This document shows, in pieces, positions 48,679 through 58,866 of a DNA stretch of 64,000 nucleotides. The DNA comes from Sporothrix humicola (taxonomy: Eukaryota > Ascomycota > Sordariomycetes > Ophiostomatales > Ophiostomataceae), in contig WNYE01000017.1 in NCBI GenBank assembly GCA_021396245.1, positions 124,001 to 188,000 on the forward strand, written 5' to 3'. The position numbers and the translations under genes are program-made. Position 1 is the stretch's first letter. Each line of letters begins with the position of its first letter. The notes beneath the pieces were generated by a model, which made no database searches, was not told the DNA's origin, and was given only the letters and a program-made list of their open reading frames with translations.

Positions 48679-51600
48679 ATGTCGAGCACAACCGGCAGCA
48701 CCCCGACATCCACGTCGGCGTCCGATGCAGGTAGTGGCACGGCTCAGACGTCGGCTGGCATTAGTATTGTCGCCTTCTTTACGGCCCTGGCCTCTTCCTT
48801 GATCATTTTCGGCGTCCAGATGGGATTCTTCCTCCTCCTACGAAACAAATTAGCACGAATCTTGTAAGCAACCCCCTTATACTCCCTCATTTCGGTATTT
48901 CGCTAACATCGTCGCAGTAAACCAAAAACATTCATGGTCCCGGAGCGTGAGCGCACAGATCCGCCACCAGCCAGCCCTTGGGGCCTCGTCATGGCCCTGT
49001 ACCGCATCCGCGACCGAGAAATCATCAAGAAGTGCGGACTCGATGCCTACTTCTTCCTCCGCTACCTACAAACCCTGCTCATCATCTTCGTGCCGATTGC
49101 ATGCATCGTCATTCCGATTCTCGTGCCAATCAACTACGTCGGTGGCATCGGCCAGTCCTTTGGCACTAACAACACCAACGCCACCGACCCGTCCATCCCC
49201 ACGGGACTTGACACCATTGCTTGGGGCAACATCAAGCCCATCAATGCTAACCGCCGCTGGGCCCACCTGATTCTCGCCGTGCTGGTCGTGGGCTGGGTCT
49301 GCTTCATCGCCTACAATGAACTCCGCGTCTACATCAAGATCCGCCAGGACTATCTCACGAGCGCCGAGCACCGTCTGCGCGCTTCCGCCAACACCGTTCT
49401 GGTCTCTGGTATCCCCACCAAATGGCTGACGGACGACGCCCTTCGTGGGTTGTTTGATGTGTTCCCTGGCGGTATTAGAAATATTTGGTTGACACGGGAC
49501 TACACAAAACTCCTCGACAAGATCAACAAGCGCGATGGCATCCACAAGCACCTGGAAGCAGCCGAGAGCGAGCTGATCCGCAAAGCCAAAAAGAACCAGC
49601 TCAAAAAGCACCGTAAGGAGGAAAAGGCCGCCCGCAAGAGCCAGAATGCCCACCGCGAGACCAAGGCCGAGCGTGCCCAGCGTGAGCGTGAAGAAGATTT
49701 GCGCGCCCAGCGTATGGCGGAGGCCGAGGGCGGTGTCAGCGGCGGCACCCAGGACGTGCCGCAGATCGACGGTGTCGGCGACGATAGCAAGCGCAACAGC
49801 TCCGAGAGCGGCGAATCACGGTCCAACGGTATCTTCAAGGTCCCCATTATTGGAGGCGGCCTCTCCAAGGTCGGCCAGGGCCTGAAGGGTGGTTTTGGTA
49901 AAGCTGGCCAGGGCCTTGTCGGAGGCGCTAAGACCTTTGGACAGGGCATCGACAGCCAGCTTGAGCGCACCGGTGGCTTTGAATTTGTCGGCAACAACGG
50001 CAGCGATACCGACCTTTCGGGGCCATCTCGTCAGCAGACTCGTACTTCGGGCGACGACAACCGTGGTGCGAGCCCTCGGTATGGTAGCCGCGCCACGCAC
50101 AGAACACGGCCCTCCGATGCTTCAGCAGAGCCCGACACCCCTGGCCAGGTGCAGGATCCCTCGCGCCCTTCGGATGTGTCCCTGATCAACACCCGCCCTG
50201 TGGAGTCCAACGGCTACGGCAACACCACGCGCAAGGTCACCGACTGGGAGAACGCCATTGCCACCGAGGACAGCCGCTGGTGGCAGTTCTGGAAGCCGCC
50301 CAGTGGTGCCTACGCCTCGCCCATTCCTCAAGGTTACGAGGGCGACGAGTTCCCTTTTGACACTGACGGCAATGGCAAGACGGAGGGCGGCGACAAGAAG
50401 CAGAAGTCAACGTGGGCCAAGATCAAGGCCAAGATGCCCTTCTTTGGCGGCGACGAGGAGCCTACCGAGTACCCTTCAGCCGAGAACCCCGAGTACCCCG
50501 GCGACGATAAGGAGGAAGCTGATGCGGAGTGGCAGAAGTGGCTGAAGAAGTCTGACCGTCCGACGCACCGCCTGCCCAAGTTCGACTGGACGCCCAGCTT
50601 CCTGCCTGGTCTGCCTCTGATCCACAAGAAGGTCGATTCCATCTACTTCTATCGGAAGGAGTTGGCACGGCTCAACATGGAAATCGAAAAGGACCAGCAC
50701 GAACATGAGCGGTACCCCAAGATGAACTCGGCCTTTATTCAGTTCAACAACCAGGTGGCCGCGCACATGGCCTGCCAGAGTGTCACGCACCACGTGCCCA
50801 AGCACATGTCGCCGCGAATCGTCGAGGTGTCGCCCGGCGACGTCATCTGGGACAATATGGCCATCCGCTGGTGGGACGAGTGGCTGCGCACGTTTATTGT
50901 CATTGGTATCGTCTTTGGCATGGCGATTCTGTGGGCGTTCCCTGTCGCTTTCACGTCGTCACTCTCGCAGATCGACTCGCTGGTCAAGACGTACTCGTGG
51001 TTGAGCTTTATCGACGACAACCCGGTGACGTACAATGTGGCCAAGGCCGTGGCTGGTGTGCTGCCGGCGCTGCTGCTGGCGATTCTGCTTGCCTTTGTGC
51101 CCATCCTGCTCGACTTTCTCGCCAAGTTCCAGGGCGCCAAGACAGGCTCGCAGAGGTCCGAGTACGTGCAGTCGTACTACTTCTTCTTCTTGTTCGTGCA
51201 GGTGTTCTTGGTCGTGTCCATTGCCAGCGGTGCTATCACAACTCTCCAAGACACGGTGACCAACGTCCAGGGTGTGCCCGAGACGCTCGCCAAGAACCTG
51301 CCCAAGGCGGCCAACTACTTCTTCAGCTACATGATTCTGCAGGCCATGTCGACAAGCTCGGGTACGCTGCTGCAGAGCGGCGTGCTGCTGGTGTGGTACG
51401 TCGTGGCGCGCCTCTTTGACGACACGGCCCGCAGCAAGTGGCGCCGCCAGACGACCCTGCCGACGATTTCGTGGGGCTCCTTCTTCCCCGTGTACACCAA
51501 CTTTGCGTGCATTGCGTTGGTGTACGCCGTCATTGCTCCGCTGATTTCGGTTTTTGCTATCATCACGTTTACACTGCTCTGGGTCGCCTACCGGTACAAC

Positions 51601-52563
51601 ATGATCTACGTCACGCGCTTTAAGATTGACACGGGCGGCGTGCTGTACCCGCGGGCCATCAACCAGACGTTTACGGGTCTTTACTTCATGGAGCTTTGCT
51701 TGATCGGCCTCTTCTTCCTCGTCCGTAACGAGAATGGCGACGTCGCCTGTGCCCCGCAAGGCATCATCATGATTGTCGTGTCGGCGCTGACCGTCATCTT
51801 CCAGGTCATGCTCAACGTGTCCTTTGGTCCGCTGTTGCGGTACTTACCTATTACGTTCGAGGATGAGGCCGTGCTGCGGGACGAAATGTTCCAGCGCACG
51901 CAGGACCGCCGCCTGGGTCTTCTTGCCGGCGATGAAGACGAAGAGGAGAACGACGAGGCAGCCACGCTGAACGGACCCGATAGCAAGACGGCCACAGCCC
52001 GCCCCCAGTCCAATTCCGGCGAGGGCGACAACACAAACGACGTCGAGCTCAAGAATATCAGCCAAAAGGGCCCCCAAAACTCGTTTGGCCTCAACGCTCT
52101 ACCCAACAAGCTCAACCCGGTCCGTGGCATCGTCAATGCCGGAACATGGGCGGCCAAGGGCGGCAAGAAAGTGCGGTATGCCACCCTGGGCAAAGCGGAA
52201 GACAGCATGCGCACCTCGGCCGCGTACCGCGCGCAGCGCCGCCAAAAGGACCTCGAGGCGCAGCGCGCCATGGGCGAGGCCCTGTATGGCGGGTACAATG
52301 ACGAAATCGAGGACCTAACGCCCGAGGAGCGCGATGCCCTCGTGCGTGAAGCCTTCAAGCACTCGGCGCTGCGTGCGCACCGGCCGACGGTCTGGATCCC
52401 GCGCGACGACATTGGCGTCAGCGACGACGAGATCCGGCACACGTGCAACCTGTCAGACTACATTTGGATCAGCAACGAGGGCACGGCGCTGGACAGCAAA
52501 GTGCGTGTTGTCTACGGCCGTGCACCGCCCGACTTTTCGGATCTGGAGCTGATCAACCTGTAA
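48679..52563 (+). CDS. CSC1/OSCA (TMEM63) calcium-permeable stress-gated channel
   Basis: Plasma- or organelle-membrane cation channel of the OSCA/TMEM63 family (yeast Csc1, Rsn1, Phm7), opened by osmotic or mechanical stress. Exons are 48679..48863 and 48918..52563; the 54-nt intron (GTAAGC, CTAAC, CGCAG) joins ARI-F-KPKTF in phase 2, giving 1276 residues. Order: first membrane helix (about 29-53), two more near 110-135 and 170-195 (RSN1_TM), cytosolic RRM-like domain (about 200-710), seven-helix channel core from about 716 (WLRTFIVIGIVFGMAILW), and an acidic then basic tail ending in the PHM7_ext module (about 1180-1276, LTPEERDALVREAF, WIPRDD). The cytosolic loop holds a long insert (about 265-600) with a charged Arg/Glu helix and three 11-residue GQG repeats (377-409). 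AATAAA at 52672-52677 is a likely poly(A) signal. Confidence 0.94.
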
Positions 52564-52671
52564 TGGGGTGGATTTTGACTTTTGTTTTGTTTTTTTCTTG
52601 CCCATTAATTTGTACCCTTTTCTTTTTTTGTCTACCTGAAATAACGATTGTAACGACCACTTTGATATCAC

Positions 52672-52677
52672 AATAAA
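52672..52677 (+). terminator. AATAAA poly(A) signal of the CSC1 gene
   Basis: Canonical AATAAA about 110 bases after the CSC1 stop codon, preceded by T-rich sequence. Position and sequence fit a cleavage and polyadenylation signal; the site itself cannot be seen. Confidence 0.5.
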
Positions 52678-53169
52678 ATAGCATACTCCTAAAGAAAACG
52701 CTTTTATGCACTTAGTTTATTTACTTTCGATTTGCACCCAAATTGTATGTGAGACTACACTGTGCCCAGTATTGGCCACATCTCCGCAACCCAACACAGT
52801 AACATGTAAATTAATTATTTCGGATTCATTTGCATCTTTTCGAGTCTATTTCTTATTTCACATTATTTGTATTCTTCCACGTTGAGTTGTGCTTTTCAAT
52901 CGCTATCAGTGAGCGTTTTCCAAGTCGTCATGTCAGTGCACGTGACCTCACACAAAAGTGGCAGAACCAATAACAAGCTCAATTATTGACCCACTTTTAA
53001 ATCTGTCGTTCGAGGAGAAACTTTAACATCGCCAATTTTCGTGGGCCACAGGAACGACGAAACCGCTTGAACGACCACACGCGCACGACGCCCGCACCAA
53101 CGAACCCGTCTTTGCGTGCCCGTCACCGAGTCAATTGCACGACGACACATCCACACATCCACACATACA
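52678..53169. other. Intergenic and promoter of uL23m
   Basis: About 490 bases between the CSC1 poly(A) signal and the uL23m start. The left half is AT-rich. A CACGTGAC box (Cbf1-like) is at 52939-52946, some 230 bp before the ATG, and the last 90 bases are an A/C-rich leader (CACACATCCACACA). No further gene. Confidence 0.55.
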
Positions 53170-53930
53170 ATGGCATCAAAAGCGGCAGCGACGGCCACAG
53201 AGGCCGTCGCAAAAAGACCAAACTTTGTTGTTGGTCGGACACAAGTCTTCCTGTGAGTGACCACAGCCGTTTGAGAAAACCAATGGACCACCACTAACGT
53301 TTTTTCGACCGCAGCCCCTCACATGTCATCAAGATGCTGCCGCCGCGGCGCATCTTCTCGCCCAACTTTGCCACCTTCCAAGTGCCCCTGCGCTTCAACA
53401 AGCTCGACATGCGCGACTACCTGTACCACTGCTACGGCGTCGAGGTCCGTGCCGTGCGCTCATGGATCACCCCGCAGATCCCGCGCCGCAAGCACGTCGA
53501 AGTCGACGAGGACGACACGACGCGCGACGTCAGGGCATTTGGAAAGGGCCAGTGGTACCGGCCACAGCCGATCAAGCGGATGATGGTGGAGCTGGTCAAG
53601 CCGTTTGCGTTCCCCGACCCGCCACCGGTCCCAACCGCCGAGCAGCTGGGCACGGACGACGACCCGCGCAAGGACTGGGACTACCAGATGCACAAGCGGC
53701 TGACGGACCAGCAGAAATTGCAAGAAGAGGATCAGCAGCGCATGATGCACGACCGCAAGTTCTTAATGCACAGCGAGCTGCCGCACGTGCCCGCGTTCCG
53801 GGTCGGGCTGGCACGGCAGGCGCGCGAGCTTGTGACGGGCGAGAAGCAGTGGCGCAATGACGTGGAGCTGGACGAGCGGTGGGAGGCCGTCAAGGCGGCC
53901 GAGGAGAAGAAGAAGAGCAAGCGGTCATAG
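53170..53930 (+). CDS. MRP20: Mitochondrial large-subunit ribosomal protein uL23m (Mrp20)
   Basis: Mitoribosomal protein of the uL23 family, at the polypeptide exit tunnel of the 54S subunit. Exons are 53170..53252 and 53315..53930; the 62-nt intron (GTGAGT donor, ACTAAC branch, CGCAG acceptor) joins VFLPSH in phase 2, giving 232 residues, close to yeast Mrp20. The short N-terminus with Ala, Lys and Arg and no acidic residue except one Glu suits mitochondrial import. The uL23 core is visible as FSPNFATFQVPLRFNKLDMRDYLYHCYGVEVRAVRSW (short segments within residues 42-79), with the later KRMMVELVKPFAFPDPP strand. A fungal-type C-terminal extension, helical and charged (about 140-232), ends in a Lys-rich tail. 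Convergent with the METTL4-type gene, only 188 bp between the stop codons. Confidence 0.92.
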
Positions 53931-54118
53931 ACTGGTGTTGGGGCGAGAGACGATTCATCACATCATTTTTATGTTAAAAAACGGTACATGTAGGTTTATA
54001 AAAAGGTATTTCATTCAGCATATATTGTCATGTATTATGTCAAATACAGATCTCCATTGCATATACGTGGTTGTGCTCTTGTCACATATGTTGAAGGTCA
54101 AGTGATGGCATCAAGTCA

Positions 54119-55354
54119 TTATATTGGGACATTCAGTTTGCTATCAACACCAACTGGTTCTTCTTTAACAAAATCTCCAGTCTTCTCTTCGTCTTCAATC
54201 ATCCACCACGATGGGTGTTGAAAGAGGAGCACTTCATTCCCCCAAGCCCACCAGTCGGCAGTCAGGTTCCGTGCAAACACTTCCAGTCCACGGATCTCTC
54301 TGTTGGAAGGTAAGAACGGCGCCAGCAGTGGCCGTAAATGCGGCTTACGCGAGTGCACATCAGGAACGCCGACAATCACACGTTGAGTAGGTAAAGTAGA
54401 TGTCGTTGCAGAAGAAGAACCTGCCCCGCTTGGACGTCGTGCGAGTAACAGACGTTCCCACGGCTTCCGCCATTGGGCGTCCAATGCAACGACAGGCTCG
54501 CCCTGACTGGTTACCTTGAGCCACGTCCATGTGGCCACCAGCTCGACGCCCCAGCTTCGAAAGATGCCCGACTTTGGGTCTGTCAAGAGTGCCTCGCAGG
54601 CCGGTTTGTTGGTAACCCAGACGGCGACAATGCTTTCATCCCTGGCCAGCTTGGCCCCGACAGGGATTTGCTCGAGCATCGCCCGCAGCTCGTCCATATC
54701 ATACGCCGTGTCGTAGCCGTTGTCGGCGTCTGTTAAGCCAGTGTCCTCCCCGCCATCCAAGGCATTGTTCCCCCTCTTCCTCTTCTTCTGTATTCCCCGC
54801 CGTCTTCGGCGAGCCGACCGATTCGGCCATGGCGGGTCCAGGACGACCAAGTCAAATTCGGGCGCGTCCGCCAGGAACTGCTCTCGGCAGTCTGCAATCG
54901 TGCCGTCCAGATAGCGAGCTCCGGGTGGGATGGATGCGCCAGTTCTTTCTGTCTTTTCTTCCTGTCCTTTGCCTTGAATACACCTCGAGAGACACCACGG
55001 ACCGTCATATGACTCCAGCTCAGAAAGAGCTCTCTCCACGGCAGCCAAGGTCGTCAGATCGGCCAGCTGTGCAGCCAGACTGCGGCCGGCAGTGTGGTCG
55101 ACGGCATCGGAACCTTTTGGCGTTGCAAAAGGCTCCGTCGGTGCTGGGGCCGAGACTAGGCGGCGTCTTCCGGTAGTTGTTTTCAAAATACCATCTGCGG
55201 TATCAATTACTTTCCATCCAGTTTGTGCCTCTTCAATGGACCGGGGCAGGTCGACGACGACAACCGTGCTGTCTGCATTTTCAAACAAGATCGATGAGGA
55301 AGACGGTAAGAATGAAGACGAGACTGAGGCTGATGAGAGATGCGGACGCGACAT
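54119..55354 (-). CDS. METTL4-type MT-A70 N6-adenine methyltransferase
   Basis: S-adenosylmethionine-dependent N6-adenine methyltransferase of the MT-A70 superfamily, METTL4 branch. Animal METTL4 methylates U2 snRNA (m6Am), and DNA 6mA activity has been reported for relatives. Intronless, 411 residues. The catalytic motif DPPW is at 173-176 after FDLVVL. The METTL4-like C-terminal half follows: WVTNK, the WGVELVATWTWLK segment, GEPVV, KPWERLLLARR, then RVIVGVPDVHSRKPHLRPLL and LEVFARNLTADWWAWGNEVLLFQ (given in parts), all matching the METTL4 branch rather than METTL3 or METTL14. The N-terminal 160 residues are weakly conserved. Right after DPPWPN is a basic run (RRRRR, KKRKR) and acidic linker not typical of the fold, possibly a nuclear signal. 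Family is secure; whether RNA or DNA is the substrate is unknown. Confidence 0.92.
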   Translation of the reverse strand: MSRPHLSSASVSSSFLPSSSSILFENADSTVVVVDLPRSIEEAQTGWKVIDTADGILKTTTGRRRLVSAPAPTEPFATPKGSDAVDHTAGRSLAAQLADLTTLAAVERALSELESYDGPWCLSRCIQGKGQEEKTERTGASIPPGARYLDGTIADCREQFLADAPEFDLVVLDPPWPNRSARRRRRGIQKKRKRGNNALDGGEDTGLTDADNGYDTAYDMDELRAMLEQIPVGAKLARDESIVAVWVTNKPACEALLTDPKSGIFRSWGVELVATWTWLKVTSQGEPVVALDAQWRKPWERLLLARRPSGAGSSSATTSTLPTQRVIVGVPDVHSRKPHLRPLLAPFLPSNREIRGLEVFARNLTADWWAWGNEVLLFQHPSWWMIEDEEKTGDFVKEEPVGVDSKLNVPI

Positions 55355-56687
55355 CGGCCAACTTGTCCGACAGTATGTTTAGCAACCTAGAAAGATGTAG
55401 CGTAAACAATGCCCAGTACTGAATCTGCTGCGTACGTCTCGGTCCGAGTCCGGGGAAGGGCGACCGAATGCGAAGGGATCAAATTCCCCAGTCTGGGGGA
55501 TCAAGTAGCCGTTATTGGATATCGTCTTATTGGCGGGAGACTGTCAGACTGTGTTGATAGGCGTTGATAGGCGTCTTGTGCCTGTGCCTGGACTCAGTGC
55601 GCAAAAAATAGGTGGAGATTTTCACGTGCCTGCAAGCACTTTTTGCTTTTCTTTTTTTTTGCAGTGCATTTGCATGCATTTGCTGCAGAAAAGGGAAAGA
55701 GCGTTGGTAGGCTCGGCAATTGTCGGCTCGGATGCAGGGCAGGTTGGCGTTTTACCGGGGTTAGCAAGAAAAGTGCACGACCAAAATGATGACGGAGGGG
55801 CAGCGACGACTCAGAGAAAAAGACAAGAGGTCACACTGGCAGGCACAATTGTGGAGGGAAGGAGGCCGCGGGCGAAAATCCCCAGTCTCCATTTGGCGTT
55901 TGGCGCCTTTTAGGTGGAGGGCACATGACCACTGCGCCTACTGTATTAATAATTTTAGGCGTGCCACGCGCTGTAACTGGCCGGAAATGGGGTACAGAAA
56001 GGCAGTAAACTGGAATTTGCCGTCACACATGCCGCGTGAGTCGCAGTTTCCTCGCAGAAACGCAAAGGGAAAATGACGGCAGTCTGGACTTAAGCCGTGC
56101 CTTCCCCCGATGTGTATTTTTGCTTTTCAACGATCGCAAAGACTCTCTGGAGAAACAGACGAAAGGAAAGAACGTTTCTGCTTCCTTCCACCACTGCCCA
56201 CCAGACTATGTGCATTTATCAATCCCTCGGCGCTCGTTGGCCTAGCCCTCACCGACGCCGCTAACAGAAAGAAAGCCCGAACGACTGAAAGCCAAAGACC
56301 AAAAGCCAAGAGCAGGGTCAGAACTTTTTGCCATCTTCTGGCTCCCTTCGGCGAGGCTTCTCCACGCCGCTAAACTCCAGGCCAGGCTCAGGCCCACGAA
56401 TCGAAACCATCGAAAACGGGGCCGACGACGAGACTTTGCGAGGGTATTGAGTAGAGCGAGTCTAACCGTCTAACGGCACTATATAGCGTGCCACCACCAA
56501 ACTCCGCCCCGAACTTGTTCCTTCCTTTTCGACGGACCAGACGAACCTACGAACGTTCCTTCCTTCTCCTTACTTTCCGTCAGGGGCATCCGACGTCATA
56601 TCCCTTTTCCCCTCCTTGACAGACGACTTTCCAAATCACCACACACCAGCAGACACTTTAAACGGGGAACACGCACACTCGCGCGGA
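55355..56687. other. Divergent promoter region, METTL4-type gene and carrier
   Basis: About 1.3 kb between two divergent starts. CACGTG lies at 55623-55628, 269 bp upstream of the methyltransferase start. A TATA box CTATATAG (56479-56486) stands 202 bp before the carrier ATG. Just before that ATG, a pyrimidine tract ending CCTTGACAG (to 56622) resembles a 3' splice site, so the carrier leader may contain an intron. No other gene is seen. Confidence 0.5.
56479..56486 (+). promoter_or_regulatory. TATA box of the mitochondrial carrier gene
   Basis: CTATATAG is 202 bp upstream of the first ATG of the carrier and is followed by pyrimidine-rich leader sequence, a standard fungal core-promoter layout. 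Start-site mapping would be needed for proof. Confidence 0.5.
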
Positions 56688-57905
56688 ATGACATCAACCC
56701 TCGCGAGCCATGCGCCGACTTCCCCGTCCCGCTTCTCCTCGCCCACCATGTCAGAGATAGCACAGCCGGCCCGGCCGCGCGACGGCAGTCACGATGGGTC
56801 AAACCAAAACTCGCAAACAACAACAACATCCCCCTCCACCTCCGCCTCCACATCCCCCACAACCTCTCGAAAAAAGGTCGACAAGCAGAGCGTCGACTAC
56901 CTCTGGCGGTCCGGCGTGGCCGGCGGCGTGGCGGGCAGCGTGGCCAAGACGATTGTGGCGCCGCTGGACCGCGTCAAGATTCTGTTTCAGGCGAGCAACC
57001 CGCAGTTTGCAAAGTACTCGGGGTCCTGGACGGGCGTCGCGCACGCCATGCGGCACATTGTGCACCAGGACGGCATTATGGGCCTGTACCGGGGCCACTC
57101 GGCGACGCTGCTGCGCGTGTTTCCCTATGCCGCCGTCAAGTTCATTGCCTACGAGCAGATCCGGTCCTTTATTATCCCCAGGAAGGAAAATGAAACGCCG
57201 CTCCGCCGTTTACTCAGTGGCTCGCTCGCCGGCGTGACGTCCGTGTTTGTGACGTACCCGCTCGAGGTGATCCGGGTGCGCCTGGCGTTTGAGACACGGC
57301 GCGACGGCCACTCAACCTTCTCGAGCATTTGCCGCACAATCTACTCGGAACAGTCGATTGACCGGCACGCCGTGGCGGCAGCGAGCACCAATGCCAAGGA
57401 GGGCGCCACGGGCGTCAGCGCCAAGGTCGTCGCGGCCGCCATGCCACAGTCGGGCCTGCGCAATTTCTACCGCGGCTTTTCGCCGACAATCCTGGGCATG
57501 CTGCCGTACGCCGGCATGTCCTTTTTGACGCATGACACGTGCGGCGATATTCTGAGAATGCCGGCGTTTGCCAAGTACACGACACTGCCGGCACCGCCCA
57601 ACGCGCCCGCCGACAAGCCGCTGCCGCTCCGGTCGTGGGCCGAGCTGCTGGCGGGCGGTGTCGCCGGTCTTGTGTCGCAAACGGCCTCGTACCCGCTCGA
57701 GGTGATCCGGCGACGGATGCAGGTGGGCGGCGCGGTGGGCGACGGGCACCGCCTGCGGATTGGCGAGACGGCGTCGCTTATTATGCGGGAGCGGGGCGTC
57801 CGGGGGTTCTTTGTGGGCCTGACGATTGGGTACGTCAAGATTGTGCCGATGGCGGCGGCAGCGTTCTTTACCTATGAGCGGTTAAAGCGGGCCTTTGGCA
57901 TTTAG
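56688..57905 (+). CDS. Mitochondrial carrier, LEU5/SLC25A42-like (coenzyme A)
   Basis: Inner-membrane mitochondrial carrier (SLC25), most like yeast Leu5 and animal SLC25A16/SLC25A42, which bring coenzyme A or adenosine 3',5'-diphosphate into the matrix. The span gives 405 residues from ATG 56688; a second in-frame ATG (56748) would give 385. Residues 1-67 are a Ser/Thr-rich hydrophilic extension. Three repeats follow with signatures PLDRVKILFQ (92-101), PLEVIRVRLAF and PLEVIRRRMQ, and six membrane helices. The segments VDYLWRSGVAGGVAGSVAKT and FPYAAVKFIAYEQIR are characteristic of this branch. The loop after repeat two is enlarged (IDRHAVAAASTNAKEG). A splice-acceptor-like CCTTGACAG just upstream leaves open a leader intron or an extra 5' exon. 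Convergent with the phosphate transporter. Substrate is inferred from similarity only. Confidence 0.88.
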   Translation: MTSTLASHAPTSPSRFSSPTMSEIAQPARPRDGSHDGSNQNSQTTTTSPSTSASTSPTTSRKKVDKQSVDYLWRSGVAGGVAGSVAKTIVAPLDRVKILFQASNPQFAKYSGSWTGVAHAMRHIVHQDGIMGLYRGHSATLLRVFPYAAVKFIAYEQIRSFIIPRKENETPLRRLLSGSLAGVTSVFVTYPLEVIRVRLAFETRRDGHSTFSSICRTIYSEQSIDRHAVAAASTNAKEGATGVSAKVVAAAMPQSGLRNFYRGFSPTILGMLPYAGMSFLTHDTCGDILRMPAFAKYTTLPAPPNAPADKPLPLRSWAELLAGGVAGLVSQTASYPLEVIRRRMQVGGAVGDGHRLRIGETASLIMRERGVRGFFVGLTIGYVKIVPMAAAAFFTYERLKRAFGI

Positions 57906-58866
57906 GGGGTGAGGGGGGTGTTGACAAACGGCTGTCTTATGATTTGTATGGATCTCCGGCGTTCATTTTGGAAAGGAAAGCGTTTTGCCCTTTTCGTGTT
58001 TTTTGTTCTTTTATCATTTTCTGCATCATCGGCATTGGACGACAGATTCATCGTCCAGTTTGGGTTCTCTTTTTCTTTGTTTCTCTTCTTTTATTCACTT
58101 CATCCCTCCATCATTCTCCTTTCCTTCACACTTCATCTATAGATGGGACGAGGGCCGGCTAGACGTGGCCTTATCGTCACTCATACAGTTTCAAGAGAGG
58201 TTGAGCCCGGCGGGCTATTGCACATACAACAACCACAATGGATATACAGGGCACGCCCTTTGGTAGATACAGTATACAGCAGGAGGAAATCAAATTTGTC
58301 TACGATTACAAATTATGTCCACAAAAGCAGGTCCCGTGACTTTTGAGCCAGTAACCCTACATTGCAATATACAGAGAGCCGAAGCCTAGAATAGGCAGCT
58401 CGTATATTTGATTTTCAGTGTAGTTTTTCCGCCCGTCACTTATTGTTCTGGTTTCATTTTTTATACGTTTTTGTTCATTTTTTGGGTCTGGGTTTGCCAG
58501 GGTCTAATGGTACTATTTTGTAAAAAGACAAAGCTCTGGATATCTGGGGATATAAGGATAAAGAATGGTGTGAAAAGAGAATAAAAAGTGCACAGCGCAA
58601 AAGAGGCAGCTATTACAAGATATGAGAAGGGAAAGTAGATAAAGAAGGAATGAGAAAGAAGTCGGTGTGCACCAGTATGAATGCAGAGAGAGTGGATGCG
58701 AGACAGGGAAGAAGGAGGGACAAAAGACAAAAAGACAAAAGACAGGAATAAAACACAACATTGACAGTCTATGCTAGAATATGATCATGTATCTCGTTTT
58801 TTTTTGTGCTTTTCTTTTTATCACCTCCCCTTCCCATCGGATGTCTTTGATGGACATCGCACCACC
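57906..58866. other. Intergenic between convergent genes
   Basis: About 960 bases between the stops of the carrier and the phosphate transporter. It is T-rich on plus after the carrier (57985-58140) and A-rich on plus before the transporter (58560-58760), so each strand has a U-rich 3' flank in its own sense. No gene is seen. Confidence 0.6.

Noticed and set aside
36322..55628. Several CACGTG boxes across the window
   Set aside because: The eight or so copies I noted are below the roughly 16 expected by chance in 64 kb, so overall enrichment is not claimed; only the paired and palindromic cases are reported.
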